From: Candidatus Methylomirabilis sp. | Lineage (GTDB): Bacteria > Methylomirabilota > Methylomirabilia > Methylomirabilales > Methylomirabilaceae | DNA: 40,618 bases | Assembly: GCA_002634395.1 (NCBI GenBank) | Contig: NSJM01000022.1 | Span: forward strand, 1 to 40,618 | Direction of reading: 5' to 3' | Shown here: positions 26,775 through 35,937 of the stretch, in pieces | Layout: each line of letters begins with the position of its first letter | Position numbering within the stretch: position 1 is the stretch's first letter | Position numbers and translations under genes: made by a program | Notes under the pieces: generated by a model | Told to the model about the DNA's origin: nothing | The model's input: the letters and a program-made list of their open reading frames with translations, nothing else | Database searches by the model: none

Positions 26775-27830
26775 CTATCGCGCCTGCGGCGCCACCGCCG
26801 CATCGACCGCGCCGGTCATCCCAAGGGCCGCGCGCACCTTCCCTTCGATCTCGTTGCAGAGGGCGGGATTCTCCTCCAAAAAACGCTTCGCGTTCTCCCG
26901 CCCCTGACCGATCCGCTCCCCGGCATAGGAGAACCAGGAGCCGCTCTTTTCAATAATCTTGTACTCGACGCCAAGATCCAACAGACCTCCGGTCCGCGAG
27001 ATCCCCTTGCCGTAGATGATGTCGAACTCTGCCTCTTTGAAGGGAGGGGCGACCTTGTTCTTGACCACCTTGACCTTTACGCGCGCCCCGACTATCTCCT
27101 CCCCGTCTTTGATGCTTGAGATCCTTCGAATGTCGAGCCGGACCGACGAATAAAACTTCAGTGCCCGGCCGCCGGTGGTGGTCTCGGGATTGCCGAACAT
27201 GACCCCGATCTTCTCCCGGAGCTGATTGATGAAGATGACGCAGGTTTTGGACTTGCTGATGGCCGCCGTAAGCTTCCGGAGCGCCTGCGACATCAGCCTG
27301 GCCTGAAGGCCCATCGTGGGTTCTCCCATCTCGCCATCGATCTCAGCCCGAGGTACGAGGGCGGCGACCGAATCGATCACGATGACATCGATGGCTCCGC
27401 TCCGGACCAGAACCTCTGTGATCTCGAGGGCCTGCTCCCCCGTATCCGGTTGAGAGATCAGCACGTCATCGATGTTCACCCCCAGGGATCTGGCATAGGC
27501 GGGATCCAGCGCGTGCTCGGCATCCACGAACGCGGCGGAGCCGCCCACCCGCTGCGCCTCGGCGATGATGTGCAGCGCCAGTGTCGTCTTCCCGGACGAT
27601 TCCGGTCCAAAGATCTCGATGACGCGGCCACGTGGTACCCCCCCTACTCCCAGCGCAGCGTCCAACTCCAGCGAGCCGGTGGAAATGGCCGCAATGGGTA
27701 GGAGCGCGCCGGAAGTGCCCAGCTTCATGATGGAGCCTTTGCCGTATAATTTTTCAATCTGGGCGATTGCCAGATCCAGCGCGCGTTCCCGCTCTTTTCC
27801 GTCCCCCCGTTCCGCCGTCCTCTCCGCCAT
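26775..27830 (-). CDS. recA: Recombinase RecA
   Basis: The 351-residue protein starts at ATG 27830 after AAGGGGGGTGAC; a frame reaching 27947 is not homologous. It has Walker [15 protein letters not shown], the [13 protein letters not shown] segment, Walker [17 protein letters not shown], loop L1 [15 protein letters not shown] and loop L2 [21 protein letters not shown]. It forms ATP-dependent filaments on single-stranded DNA for recombination and SOS induction. A TTGACA-N17-TACGGT promoter lies about 56 bases upstream. No clear LexA box is recognised. Confidence 0.97.
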   Translation of the reverse strand: MAERTAERGDGKERERALDLAIAQIEKLYGKGSIMKLGTSGALLPIAAISTGSLELDAALGVGGVPRGRVIEIFGPESSGKTTLALHIIAEAQRVGGSAAFVDAEHALDPAYARSLGVNIDDVLISQPDTGEQALEITEVLVRSGAIDVIVIDSVAALVPRAEIDGEMGEPTMGLQARLMSQALRKLTAAISKSKTCVIFINQLREKIGVMFGNPETTTGGRALKFYSSVRLDIRRISSIKDGEEIVGARVKVKVVKNKVAPPFKEAEFDIIYGKGISRTGGLLDLGVEYKIIEKSGSWFSYAGERIGQGRENAKRFLEENPALCNEIEGKVRAALGMTGAVDAAVAPQAR

Positions 27831-27885
27831 GTCACCCCCCTTGGCCCAGAATGCCGCAATCGACGAGCTACCATTGCTCCGGACA

Positions 27886-27914
27886 ACCGTATGCGATTTC
27901 AACCATGTTGTCAA
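27886..27914 (-). promoter_or_regulatory. Sigma-70-type promoter of recA
   Basis: On the - strand, TTGACA (27914-27909) is followed after 17 bases by TACGGT (27891-27886). The expected start near 27879 gives a ~50-base leader before the recA ATG at 27830. The perfect -35 and ideal spacing support it; the -10 matches at three of six bases. Confidence 0.55.
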
Positions 27915-28354
27915 GAGCAGCCAAGCCGTTCCATATCTACGCTTCACGCCTCCTCTTCAGAGAGCAGTCTCCCAGAGCTGAGAATGAGCATTATCCTGGT
28001 TGCGGGGTTAGCAGTGGCCTTGCTGTTCCCCGGACTCCCGACTCCCCTCAGGTCATGTCACTACCGTTTTTAGGCCCGATAGCATGGCGTCGATAAGCAT
28101 CTCTGGCGAGAGCGCGGACAAACCGACAGGCCCACGACCAACAAAGCAATACCCCATGCGGCGGCAATCTTCTCCAGCGGCAGCGCCGGAACCCCTGGAA
28201 GAGTCATGCTCAGTCGCCTGAGGGAACTCGTCAAGCAGCTTGATCGGGAGCGGCAATCGTGAGATGCTCCTTTGATAAACCTTACCCTCACTCGCAGATA
28301 CCCCATGGATGTGGCGACGGTGGGGACAAGGGGGGTGCGTGGCGGTATGACAGG
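27915..28354. other. Intergenic region between divergent recA and AsmA-like gene
   Basis: Apart from the recA promoter, this gap holds no convincing gene. A - strand frame around 28210-28070 begins MTLPGVPALPLEKIAAAWG, has a hydrophobic stretch and then CPRSR; this vaguely recalls a sorting tail but lacks a ribosome site and upstream coding body. The rest has repeat-like, low-information sequence. Confidence 0.4.
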
Positions 28355-28390
28355 CGCCCTCACCCAAACCCGCTCCAAGAGGGAGAGGGA
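28355..28390. repeat. CGCCCTCACCC...GAGGGAGAGGGA interspersed repeat
   Basis: This widespread intergenic repeat type has CCCTC on one side and GAGGG on the other and ends five bases before the ATG at 28395. Its GAGGGAGAGGGA end doubles as a purine-rich ribosome-binding site for the next gene. Confidence 0.55.
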
Positions 28391-28394
28391 ATAA

Positions 28395-31325
28395 ATGGGT
28401 TCATGGCAAACAGGACGGGTGATGCCGCGAATTCGTGGGTCGGTGATCCTCCTCATTGTCGCTGCCGTCGTATTATTGCTGGGTGGCGGCCTCCTGTACC
28501 TCAAGACATGGATGGAGGCAGAGCAGTTCCGTCGCTTAACCGAGCAGACGCTGACCCGTCAACTGCACCTTCCCGTGCAGATCGGCAGTATGTCGCTGTC
28601 GCTTCTTCACCGCAGCCTGGAACTCAGGCAGATCGCGGTCGGTGACCTATCCGCCACAGCCCAGGCACAGGCAGGTCGAAAAATCGATGCGCCGCTCCTG
28701 ACGGTCGATTGGGCCCGTGTGACGTTCAGACCGACTTCCCTCCTGCGTGGCGCACCCCAGGTCCGCTCCCTGGTCATTCACGGTCCTCGACTGCGATTTA
28801 CTGACAGCCCCGCATCGTCATCAAGCCTCGCAAGGTTTGTCTCCAGCTTCAGCGAAATCTCAGAAGATCAGGAGACAGAGGGGTTCCCGGTCTTGCTGGA
28901 ACAGGGAACGGTCGCCTACCGGAGCACTGCATCCCCACTGGGTCTCCAGATCGATGGTCTCAGAGGCAGGCTCTTCTGGCCCTCTCCCGACCAGCCTGAA
29001 GTTGAAGTGGCAACCGACGATGTGATGGTGAGACTGGGAACCCACGACCTGCGGAAGATCCGCCTGCAAGTCCACGCGCGCCTGACCCGTGACGGCATAC
29101 AGGTGGAGCAATTCAGTCTGGCCAATGCCGGCTCCTCACTTACCGCGAGTGGTGTCATTCGCACAGGTGCAGGTCGTCAGCAAACGGATCTGAGTATCAC
29201 AGGACAGCTTACGCCGGAGGCGCTGCCGTCGCGGCTCAGCGGCGTGGCCCCCTGGAGCGGAAAGCTTGCTGTCAAGGGGAAGATTGTTGGCGAGGTCGCG
29301 TCGCGGACATTCAAGGTGAGCCTTCTGGTTGAAGACCAGACCGGACGCCGTGTGGGGCAGACGGATGCAACGGTTCAGGACGACATCTTCGCAGTGAAGC
29401 GTTTAGCGCTCTATCAGGGCGCCAGTCGATTGGCGGTAAACGGAACCATGGACCTGAAGACGATGACGACCGATCTCAACCTCGACCTGCGGGGTCGGCT
29501 TGAGGATGCAGCCCGGTGGCTGCCAACAGACACGCCGGTTGCCGGACCGATCGTCGCTCGACTCCGGCTCAGTGGGCTCGCGTCAAACCTGTATGGGGCC
29601 GGTCATCTGGAAATACAGCGGATGCGTATCAGGACCGAACAGATCGACGCGCTTGAGGCCAGACTCGCCCTCTCGGGGACGGAGTTGACGATTCCCTCGC
29701 TCACCGGGCGCTATCGTGACATCCCCTTTAAGGCTTCTGCGGCCATTGAGGTCGGCGGGAGTTATCGGTTTGCCGTCCTCCCTGCCAAGGTAGACCTCGC
29801 CTCAATTCATGGTCTGGCCGAGCGAGGCATCAGCGGTGCCCTCGTCGTATCGCTCTCGGCAACCGGGCAGTGGCGCGAACGTCGCGTCGAAGGTGAGCTT
29901 GCGCTCAACGATTTGAATGTGAATGGTATTGAGATCGGCAGCGGACGTGTTCGCTTCGCGCTGGAAGACAACCGATGGCGCTGGAAGCTTGAGGGTGGCC
30001 GGACACTCCACGCGACAGGTGTCGCGCCCCTGCTGCTGAGTGGTCCGCTGGAGGTCGAGGTATCGGCAACCGACCTGGACCTGGAGCCACTCTTTCAGGT
30101 GCTGCGCGCACACCTACGTTTTCCCCTCGCAGCGCGGGCCGATGGCCGCGCCAGGCTCCTTGGAACGCTGCCGGAACTTCGTGACCTGACAGGCGGGATC
30201 GACCTGATCAACGTTCGAGGAACGGCCGGCTCAACTCCCGTACGCCTGCGAAAGCCGACGCATATGGTGCTGCAGACTGAAACGCTCCGCGTCAATTCGT
30301 TGGAGCTAACCGGCCCGGACCTCTCAGTAACGCTGATGGGGAGTCTTCGATTCGGCGGGCTCGTCGACCTTTCGCTCTTCGGCCACACCCCTTTTGGCAT
30401 CATCAGGCCATGGCTTCCCTCAGTACGCGATCTGCAAGGCGCGCCCCGAGTACGACTCTCGCTGGTTGGTAAGCCTGGCGCGATACGAGTAAGTGGACAT
30501 GCCGAACTTGCTCATGTTCAGGTCAAGCCGCGGATCATTCCGATCTGGATCTCTATAGAGACCGGCGAGGTGACTTTCGACAATGATCATGTCCGCTATA
30601 TCGTGACGGAGGGTACGTCGGCGGCAGGCCGACTGAACGGCGAAGGAACGGCGCGGCGACAAGAGGAATCCTGGCATCACACACTGGAGCTTAACTTGGA
30701 TAAGGCTAATCTCGACGCGATCAATGATCAACTACTGCCGGAGCGGCGCTGGGTCTCCGGCATGCTGTCCACGCGCGCCACCTTCGCTTTTGACACCGCG
30801 CCGAACTACGCCACCCTTCCCACACTGCAGGGGCAGCTCTCTCTGCGGCTCGAAGACGGCAGCCTGTCACACTATCCCGCCCTGGTTCGGCTCCTTGGCC
30901 TGCTTGGGGCGCCGGCCCAGCCGTACCGCCTGCCAGACCTTACCCGGGAACGGATGCCTTACCGTCGGCTCAGCGCCGACATTGCGGTCAAGGACGGGGT
31001 GATGCATACAACCAACCTGCTGCTGGACAGCGAGGTCATGCGGCTGACAGCCGAGGGTTCGATGAGGCTGACCAACCAATACGTCGATCTGGACCTGGCG
31101 GTCAGGCCGCTGCATGTCCTGGAACGGGGCATCCGAAAAATCCCGCTGCTGGGCCGCTTGTTACCCAAGAAGCAGAGTCTCATCGTCACCCACTTCGATA
31201 TGGAAGGGCCATGGGACGATCCATCTATCTCCGTTGCGCCGGTCAAGTCGCTAAGCCAGACAGCACGCGATCTCCTTCTCTTCCTCCTGCGTGCGCCCTG
31301 GCGGGCTATCGCACCCCCCCGCTGA
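28395..31325 (+). CDS. AsmA-like/DUF748-type large envelope protein
   Basis: The 976-residue protein has one N-terminal membrane anchor (GSVILLIVAAVVLLLGGGLLYL, first 20 residues of it shown by GSVILLIVAAVVLLLGGGLL), then a long beta-rich body with repeated short strands, as in AsmA/TamB/YhdP bridge-like proteins. The C-terminal part (LDLRGRLEDAARWLP, EGSMRLTNQYVDLDLAVRPL, IRKIPLLGRLLP) matches the AsmA C-terminal region. Such proteins lie in the periplasm and help move phospholipids between membranes or assemble outer-membrane components. Start ATG 28395 follows a purine-rich repeat end; ATG 28425 is an alternative. No partner gene is adjacent. Confidence 0.82.
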   Translation: MGSWQTGRVMPRIRGSVILLIVAAVVLLLGGGLLYLKTWMEAEQFRRLTEQTLTRQLHLPVQIGSMSLSLLHRSLELRQIAVGDLSATAQAQAGRKIDAPLLTVDWARVTFRPTSLLRGAPQVRSLVIHGPRLRFTDSPASSSSLARFVSSFSEISEDQETEGFPVLLEQGTVAYRSTASPLGLQIDGLRGRLFWPSPDQPEVEVATDDVMVRLGTHDLRKIRLQVHARLTRDGIQVEQFSLANAGSSLTASGVIRTGAGRQQTDLSITGQLTPEALPSRLSGVAPWSGKLAVKGKIVGEVASRTFKVSLLVEDQTGRRVGQTDATVQDDIFAVKRLALYQGASRLAVNGTMDLKTMTTDLNLDLRGRLEDAARWLPTDTPVAGPIVARLRLSGLASNLYGAGHLEIQRMRIRTEQIDALEARLALSGTELTIPSLTGRYRDIPFKASAAIEVGGSYRFAVLPAKVDLASIHGLAERGISGALVVSLSATGQWRERRVEGELALNDLNVNGIEIGSGRVRFALEDNRWRWKLEGGRTLHATGVAPLLLSGPLEVEVSATDLDLEPLFQVLRAHLRFPLAARADGRARLLGTLPELRDLTGGIDLINVRGTAGSTPVRLRKPTHMVLQTETLRVNSLELTGPDLSVTLMGSLRFGGLVDLSLFGHTPFGIIRPWLPSVRDLQGAPRVRLSLVGKPGAIRVSGHAELAHVQVKPRIIPIWISIETGEVTFDNDHVRYIVTEGTSAAGRLNGEGTARRQEESWHHTLELNLDKANLDAINDQLLPERRWVSGMLSTRATFAFDTAPNYATLPTLQGQLSLRLEDGSLSHYPALVRLLGLLGAPAQPYRLPDLTRERMPYRRLSADIAVKDGVMHTTNLLLDSEVMRLTAEGSMRLTNQYVDLDLAVRPLHVLERGIRKIPLLGRLLPKKQSLIVTHFDMEGPWDDPSISVAPVKSLSQTARDLLLFLLRAPWRAIAPPR

Positions 31326-31394
31326 CCTCAGAAAAGGAAACGGATGTATGTTTAGCAAAATAAATCTATCTCCTTATCGGGCGCTCCACGCACC

Positions 31395-31910
31395 TTAGGC
31401 CTCCCCTGCTCTCCGGCTAAGATCGAGCTGTTCTGCGTGCGCCTTCGTTCGCCGTAAGTCCACCTTACCGGTACCGAGGAGCGGGATGCTATCGATCAGG
31501 AAAAAGTTTTCCTTTCGCGGCAGCCAAAGATTCGGAAGATCCAGTCCACGGAGCCGGATAAGGAGTTCGTCTATGTCGACCCCCAACTCCTCATGCAGGA
31601 CCATAAGTCGCTCGCCCTTTTGTTCGTCTGGCAGGGAGGTGACGACGCACCTGAGATCGAAAGTACCGAGCGCCTGCTGGATCGCTTCCTCGATCCTGAC
31701 GTGCGGGACCATCTCACCGCCGATCTTACTGAAACGGGATAGCCGATCAGTAATCGTGAGGAACCCATCCTCATCCAGTGTGCCGATGTCGCCGGTAATG
31801 TACCACCCGTCCCGGATCACCTCCCTGGTGTACTCAGGATCTTTGAGATACCCCATCATCACGTTGGGACCCTTGATCAGGACCAGCCCCTCCTCGCCGG
31901 CCAGCGCAGT
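31395..31910 (-). pseudogene. Acyl-CoA synthetase/acyl-ACP synthetase C-terminal fragment
   Basis: The frame reads LAGEEGLVLIKGPNVMMGYL, then GWYITGDIGTLDEDGFLTIT with DRLSRFSKIGGE and LGTGKVDLRRTKA. These are the C-terminal motifs of adenylate-forming enzymes (the GD hinge region and the catalytic Lys in GTGKVDLR), close to Aas/MenE-type ligases. The whole ATP- and acyl-binding N-terminal domain is missing; the frame begins abruptly at about 31910, where a DUF2157 fragment ends. No ribosome site or start suits it, so it is a broken gene. The stop lies at 31395, and 31326-31394 is empty. Confidence 0.75.
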
Positions 31911-32014
31911 CCAAGGGTCTTTTCTTGCTCCGCCTGGTAGTTGCGGATGCGCTCGGCAGTAGAAGAGTCAATCAGACCGCCACTGATCCATCGTTCAATG
32001 TGCAGTTCCCTTCG
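31908..32014 (-). pseudogene. DUF2157 membrane protein, N-terminal fragment
   Basis: A frame of about 35 codons reads HIERWISGGLIDSSTAERIR and then NYQAEQEKTLGLRWP. This is the cytoplasmic N-terminal helix pair of DUF2157 proteins (WI-x-GLI-x-TAERIR), which normally precedes a multi-span membrane domain starting right after the RWP. All membrane segments are missing; the sequence changes into the acyl-CoA synthetase fragment. The start codon is not visible either, because the truncated lipoprotein gene overlaps its upstream part. Confidence 0.6.
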
Positions 32015-32384
32015 AGGGATCGTCCTCGTCCATGACGAACCCGCTGGATCCGACAGCCACCTTATATTCGAACCTCGGCGCGAAGCGCGCGGACGTGACG
32101 CCCATGTTACCGAACGCCAAATGGACGGCCTCTCCAGGCAGAGGTGGAACGACCGCCGACAGATCGGCAAGAGCTTTGTGCTGAGCTGTCACTCCTGGTT
32201 CTTCTGGCGCATGTGACCAAATATCATGAGTGGACATCCTGATGAATTTGCCGGGGGTTCCACTGCTGGCGCAGCCGACCTGTGCGACCAAGACCAGGAC
32301 GAGGATGCCGGCGATCAGCGGGTGACGCCTCGACCTCCCCTGACTTCCCCATCCGAATCTTTGGAATGTGTCACGCGCTTTCAT
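31995..32384 (-). CDS. Truncated lipoprotein, paralogue A of the glycine-zipper family
   Basis: The frame from ATG 32384 (after GGGGGGAAG) encodes MKARDTFQRFGWGSQGRSRR, a hydrophobic segment LIAGILVLVLVAQ and VGCASSG, a lipoprotein-like signal with the +1 Cys near residue 35. The mature part is short: MSTHDIWSHAPEEPG, PPLPGEAVHLAFGNMGVTS, ARFAPRFEYKVAV and then unrelated residues to the stop at 31995. Full-length paralogues (34894-35733 and 37356-38285) continue with a glycine-rich membrane motif and a ~200-residue domain that are missing here. DNA over the signal-peptide region is almost identical to paralogue C. Probably a decaying duplicate. Confidence 0.7.
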   Translation of the reverse strand: MKARDTFQRFGWGSQGRSRRHPLIAGILVLVLVAQVGCASSGTPGKFIRMSTHDIWSHAPEEPGVTAQHKALADLSAVVPPLPGEAVHLAFGNMGVTSARFAPRFEYKVAVGSSGFVMDEDDPSKGTAH

Positions 32385-32540
32385 TTTCGCTTCCCCCCTT
32401 TCGCAATCCACCTTCAATCTCCGATTGGTTGACTTTCTTTCGCTGCGCTCACCGATCCTTGACGCAAAAGGCGAGCCAACCGGCGTGATGTTCTCAAACC
32501 CCTTCATCAATGCAGACTTACGACCCATGAGCATTTCTCT

Positions 32541-32591
32541 GCACGCTTGAGGATGTATCCTTCAGGCTTGGGCGTGTATCTGTTGAGAGAC
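32541..32591 (-). promoter_or_regulatory. Conserved upstream block, copy A
   Basis: This 51-base block is identical at 50 positions to 38441-38491 and shares its core with 35901-35937. It contains AGGATGTATCCT (near-palindrome) and GTGTATCTGT. Its position, about 170 bases before the start codon, is the same for all three lipoprotein genes. It may be a promoter or activator site, or part of a dispersed repeat carrying such a site. Confidence 0.6.
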
Positions 32592-32645
32592 ACTCTCACT
32601 TTGCAGGGTCGGAGAGCGGCGGAGATGGGGTGATTTGGAACGGAT

Positions 32646-32702
32646 GAGATTGCTTCACTACGTTCGCAATGACGGACGGGGCGCGGCGGCTCGCAATGAC
32701 GA
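32646..32702. repeat. GAGATTGCTTC...GCAATGACG interspersed repeat
   Basis: GAGATTGCTTCACTACGTTC followed by GCAATGACG, then a second GCAATGACG after GGCTC, is a common bacterial intergenic repeat type. It lies between the conserved block and the convergent ATPase gene end. The rest of 32592-32835 shows no gene. Confidence 0.55.
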
Positions 32703-32835
32703 ACCAATAAACCGGTTACGCTGACAATCTCAATTTCTGGGGGGGTTCGGAAAGCAGAACAGATCGTCCCCATGCCTGGATAATCTCCCAGAGGGTCCGA
32801 TGACCTTTATCGCTATTGTATCGGGTGACAGTGAA

Positions 32836-34014
32836 TCAGCAAGAGGGGTGGGGGCCGTGGAGTTCAGTGGCGAGACCGCTCAGCGACACGGCCTCGACAT
32901 CCTGCCCAAGCGGGAATCGCTCCGTGCCCGGATACACCACGAACCGGCGTACAGGATTCAAGTCCGCGCAGGCCGTATGAAAACCCCGCTCGGGACGCGG
33001 CGCGAGGCTGCGTTTGACCTCGATGGCCCACATCCGACCGCCTGGCAGATGAAGCAGCAGGTCGATCTCCGCACCACCGCTCGTGCCGTAGTAATACGCC
33101 TCGAAGCCTTCGGGCGCGGAGGCGATCACGTTCTCGATGACGAACCCCTCCCAGCTCGCTCCGGCTATAGGGTGTGCGAGCAGCGCCTCCAGGTCGGCGA
33201 TGCCCAGCAGGGCGTGAGCTAAGCCGCTGTCGCGCAGGTACAGGCGCGGGGCCTTGATCAGACGCTTGCCCACGTTGGTGCGCCAGGGCGCCAGCCGCCT
33301 GGCCAGCAGCAAATCCACCAGCAGATCCACGTAACGCCCAGCTGTCTTGGCATCCACCCCCAGGCTACGCGCCAGCTCAGCCACATTGAGCGGCGCACCA
33401 TGGCGGTGCGCAAGCATGGTCCAGAACCGGCGTAGCGTGTCCGCGGCGATGCGCGGTCCGAACTGAGGGATATCCCGCTCCAGATACGTGCGGATGAAAT
33501 CCCGCCGCCAGCGCAGGCTCTGTTCGTCGCTCTGGGCGAGCAGGCTCTCCGGAAAGCCGCCCCTCAGCCACAGCGTGGCCGCATCCCTGCCTGTGGGCTC
33601 CCGCACGGTGAGCGGCATCAGTTCAAGGAAACGGACCCGCCCGGCAAGGGACTCACCCGACTGCCGCAGCAGGCCCAGAGCGGCCGAGCCCAGCAGCAGG
33701 TATCGCCCGTTGCCCTGGCCGTTGCGCCGAGCGCGATCAATGAGCCCGCGCAGGATCGGAAAGAGATTCGGCGTGCGGTGGACCTCGTCGAGGATGACGA
33801 GCTTGTCCATGTGGCGCTCAAGATAGGCTTCCGGCTCGGCCAACTTCGTGCGGTCCTGTTCCGATTCCAGGTCCAGATACAACCCGCCCAGCCGTTTCCC
33901 TATCTCCAGCGCCAGCGTGGTCTTGCCCGCTTGCCGCGGGCCCAGCAGACAGACCGCCGGGACTTCGCGCAGGGCCTGCATCAGCGGATTGAGGAGTTGT
34001 CTTGGTATCATCAT
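32836..34014 (-). CDS. AAA ATPase with DUF4143 C-terminal domain
   Basis: The 392-residue protein has the AAA_14 ATPase domain at its N-terminus: Walker A LLGPRQAGKTTLAL and Walker B KLVILDEVHRTPNLFPIL, followed by RYLLLGSAALGLLRQSGESL (sensor). The C-terminal DUF4143 part has LARSLGVDAKTAGRYVDLL (winged-helix-like) and the nuclease-fold segment GTSGGAEIDLLLHLPGG with AIEVKRSL, where D and the ExK resemble a PD-(D/E)XK core. Members of this family are common in mobile DNA and microbes with unusual genomes; function unknown. Paired starts at ATG 34014 and 34011 have no strong ribosome site. Confidence 0.85.
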   Translation of the reverse strand: MMIPRQLLNPLMQALREVPAVCLLGPRQAGKTTLALEIGKRLGGLYLDLESEQDRTKLAEPEAYLERHMDKLVILDEVHRTPNLFPILRGLIDRARRNGQGNGRYLLLGSAALGLLRQSGESLAGRVRFLELMPLTVREPTGRDAATLWLRGGFPESLLAQSDEQSLRWRRDFIRTYLERDIPQFGPRIAADTLRRFWTMLAHRHGAPLNVAELARSLGVDAKTAGRYVDLLVDLLLARRLAPWRTNVGKRLIKAPRLYLRDSGLAHALLGIADLEALLAHPIAGASWEGFVIENVIASAPEGFEAYYYGTSGGAEIDLLLHLPGGRMWAIEVKRSLAPRPERGFHTACADLNPVRRFVVYPGTERFPLGQDVEAVSLSGLATELHGPHPSC

Positions 34015-34075
34015 TGTAATTATGGAATATTAGTCATAGATTTACAAGGATAATCAGCAGCCCTGCTACGGGGCT

Positions 34076-34864
34076 TCACCGCAGTGGAATCGTACAACTG
34101 TCGGTCAGAGGCGAAGCTTCGTTAGTCTTACATTGCTCATCGACTTGCTTTTTGAGGTCGATCGCCAGAGCTTTCAGGGCCTCTGCCAGCGCAATAAATA
34201 CGGCCCGCCTCTCAGAATCGAACCCGGCGCTCACCGTGACACGCCTCGCAGCACCAATACCGACAGCCTGAAGTTCAACGTCCTGCGCAAGCTGCGCCAC
34301 CCCGTTGATTTTCACCGTTACATCCATCGGAGCCGGACACAGCACGAACAGCGATCCTCCACATGTGAGGCCATAGACGACCGCCACAGGCAAAAGCCAT
34401 AAGGAGGCCTCCCTCTCTGGCGGCTTATAGACAAAAGTCACTTCTAGCCTCAGTGATTTGATAGGCGTCGAAAGTTGCGGCGAACTCGACGTGTTATCTA
34501 ACGCATGTGTCAACGCGGATTCGATGGTTTGCCTCAACGCGAAGGCCCCACTGCAATCTTGGCATCTAGCCAGCGAATTCATGAGCGTCACAGAATCAAG
34601 CGTCACACCCCTAAGATACCGGATTGCCGCCATCTCTTCTGGCGTGGCGGTCGATTGCATCTGTTCTCCTATTTTTGTTGCGGCTGGTTCTGGGTAGTCG
34701 ACAGAAGAGATGGGAAAATACTTTCTCAGAACCACAATCGGAACCAATCCCTCCGAATCGTTTTTCTTGGCATAGGTCATGCCGATGCAACCGCCGAGAA
34801 GTAATGTTGCAATGAGCAACGTCGATTCGATGAGAACAGCTTTGGACCTGCGCGCTCTTAACAT
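34076..34864 (-). CDS. Lipoprotein with central hydrophobic segment
   Basis: ATG 34864 follows AGGAGGAAAGGGAA, giving 262 residues with a signal (VLIESTLLIATLLLGGC) whose lipobox LGGC places lipid on C26. The mature part has a helical region (TPEEMAAIRYLRGVTLDSV), a CQDC pair, a strand LRLEVTFVYKPPEREA, then a hydrophobic stretch LWLLPVAVVYGLTCGGSLFV and further strands with a final amphipathic helix. I do not recognise the family. The strand-hydrophobic-strand order resembles the lipoprotein at 38756-39457. It lies 29 bases after the next lipoprotein gene, so both are likely in one operon. Confidence 0.75.
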   Translation of the reverse strand: MLRARRSKAVLIESTLLIATLLLGGCIGMTYAKKNDSEGLVPIVVLRKYFPISSVDYPEPAATKIGEQMQSTATPEEMAAIRYLRGVTLDSVTLMNSLARCQDCSGAFALRQTIESALTHALDNTSSSPQLSTPIKSLRLEVTFVYKPPEREASLWLLPVAVVYGLTCGGSLFVLCPAPMDVTVKINGVAQLAQDVELQAVGIGAARRVTVSAGFDSERRAVFIALAEALKALAIDLKKQVDEQCKTNEASPLTDSCTIPLR

Positions 34865-34893
34865 TTCCCTTTCCTCCTGAGCCATGAGACCGT

Positions 34894-35733
34894 TCACTTC
34901 GATTCCGGTTGGACAAACGCGAGCCTCACGATCATCTCAGCAATGCCCGTATAGGCGCGATCCAGTTCACTCCGGAAGATCTCCGGGTCGTTGACCCATC
35001 TCGCCAACGTCCACACACCCCTGTTCTGAAAATCGATATAGGGGAGTGAGGCGGAGTAGATTTCGGCATTGTCAGCGGTTCGAACCAACCGCCAGTTCAC
35101 GAACATGACCATTTGAAGGGCCGGATCCAGGCGGATCATATTGCCATGCAATTTCACCCTATCTGCCACAACCTCGAGTACCGTCTGAATGCCTTCCTGC
35201 GACAGCGGACGGTAGTCAGGCCGCTCACTGATGGTGGAAGGACCTCGATTTGCCAATGCGATGAAGGCATGAGGCGTCTTGGCGCGGCCAACTGCGACCA
35301 CGCGGTCCCGGATATTTTCCTGGATCCTCTGAGCCGTGACAATCTCACGGGCGGCGGTCTCACGTTCCTCGATCTTAGCGGACGGTTCGGCCATAGTAGC
35401 CCCGATGACAAGGCCAAGTGGTACAGTAAAGGGTGCAAAGATTAACCCACCTAAACCCATCACCGCCCCTTTTAAAGCACCCCCGGATGCGCCCTTCGCC
35501 GGACCCATCACGGTATCGAATGTCGGTGCGAAACGTCCGGACGTGACGGCTACCTTAAGAACGGCCTCTCCGGGCGGAGGGGTAAGAACGGGAAGACTAG
35601 CGCAGCCAAACTGGGCAACCGTAGCCAGAATAAGGATACTGGTGGTCAGCGGGCGACCCATTGGCTTCGTCTGGCGCATAAGGCGATGTAAAGCGCCCCG
35701 CACCTGACCCCAAAACATATGAAGCTGTCTCAT
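34894..35733 (-). CDS. Lipoprotein, paralogue B of the glycine-zipper family
   Basis: ATG 35733 after GGGGGG gives 279 residues. The N-terminal hydrophobic segment LTTSILILATVAQFGCASL ends in a weak lipobox (QFGC, C44). The mature region shares the family pattern with paralogue C: KVAVTSGRFAPTFDTVMGPA followed by KGASGGALKGAV, a glycine-rich hydrophobic stretch (GGLIFAPFTVPLGLVIGA), a helix with REIVTAQRIQENIRDRVV, RPDYRPLSQEGIQTVLEV, and a C-terminal RSELDRAYTGIAEMIV. The glycine zipper suggests membrane insertion or oligomerisation. Family function is unknown to me. The conserved leader with its core block lies upstream. Confidence 0.78.
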   Translation of the reverse strand: MRQLHMFWGQVRGALHRLMRQTKPMGRPLTTSILILATVAQFGCASLPVLTPPPGEAVLKVAVTSGRFAPTFDTVMGPAKGASGGALKGAVMGLGGLIFAPFTVPLGLVIGATMAEPSAKIEERETAAREIVTAQRIQENIRDRVVAVGRAKTPHAFIALANRGPSTISERPDYRPLSQEGIQTVLEVVADRVKLHGNMIRLDPALQMVMFVNWRLVRTADNAEIYSASLPYIDFQNRGVWTLARWVNDPEIFRSELDRAYTGIAEMIVRLAFVQPESK

Positions 35734-35900
35734 GTCAATCCCCCCCTTCGTAATCCTCTACTCCTCTTCGATTGATTGACTTGCCTCCGCTACGCTCACT
35801 GATCCTTAACGCAAGAGGTGGGCCAAGGGCGGCAGCTTCCTCAACCCCTTTATCGCTGAAGAGTTACAGACGACGACCATTCCGGCGCAGGTTGGCAACT

Positions 35901-35937
35901 GTATCCTTCACGTCAAGGGGTGTATCTGTCGTGAGAC
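35901..35937 (-). promoter_or_regulatory. Conserved upstream block, copy B (divergent)
   Basis: GTATCCTTCA and TGTATCTGTCGTGAGAC keep the two core parts of copies A and C with the same spacing, while the middle has changed. It lies about 168 bases upstream of ATG 35733. The leader between also shares GATTGATTGACTT, GATCCTTAACGCAAGAGG and a GGCCAA segment with the other copies. Confidence 0.55.

Noticed and set aside
28070-28210. Possible PEP-CTERM-like sorting tail on the - strand (VPALPL, hydrophobic stretch, CPRSR)
   Set aside because: Only a tail-like piece without a preceding exported protein, start or ribosome site; the motif is not a clear PEP.
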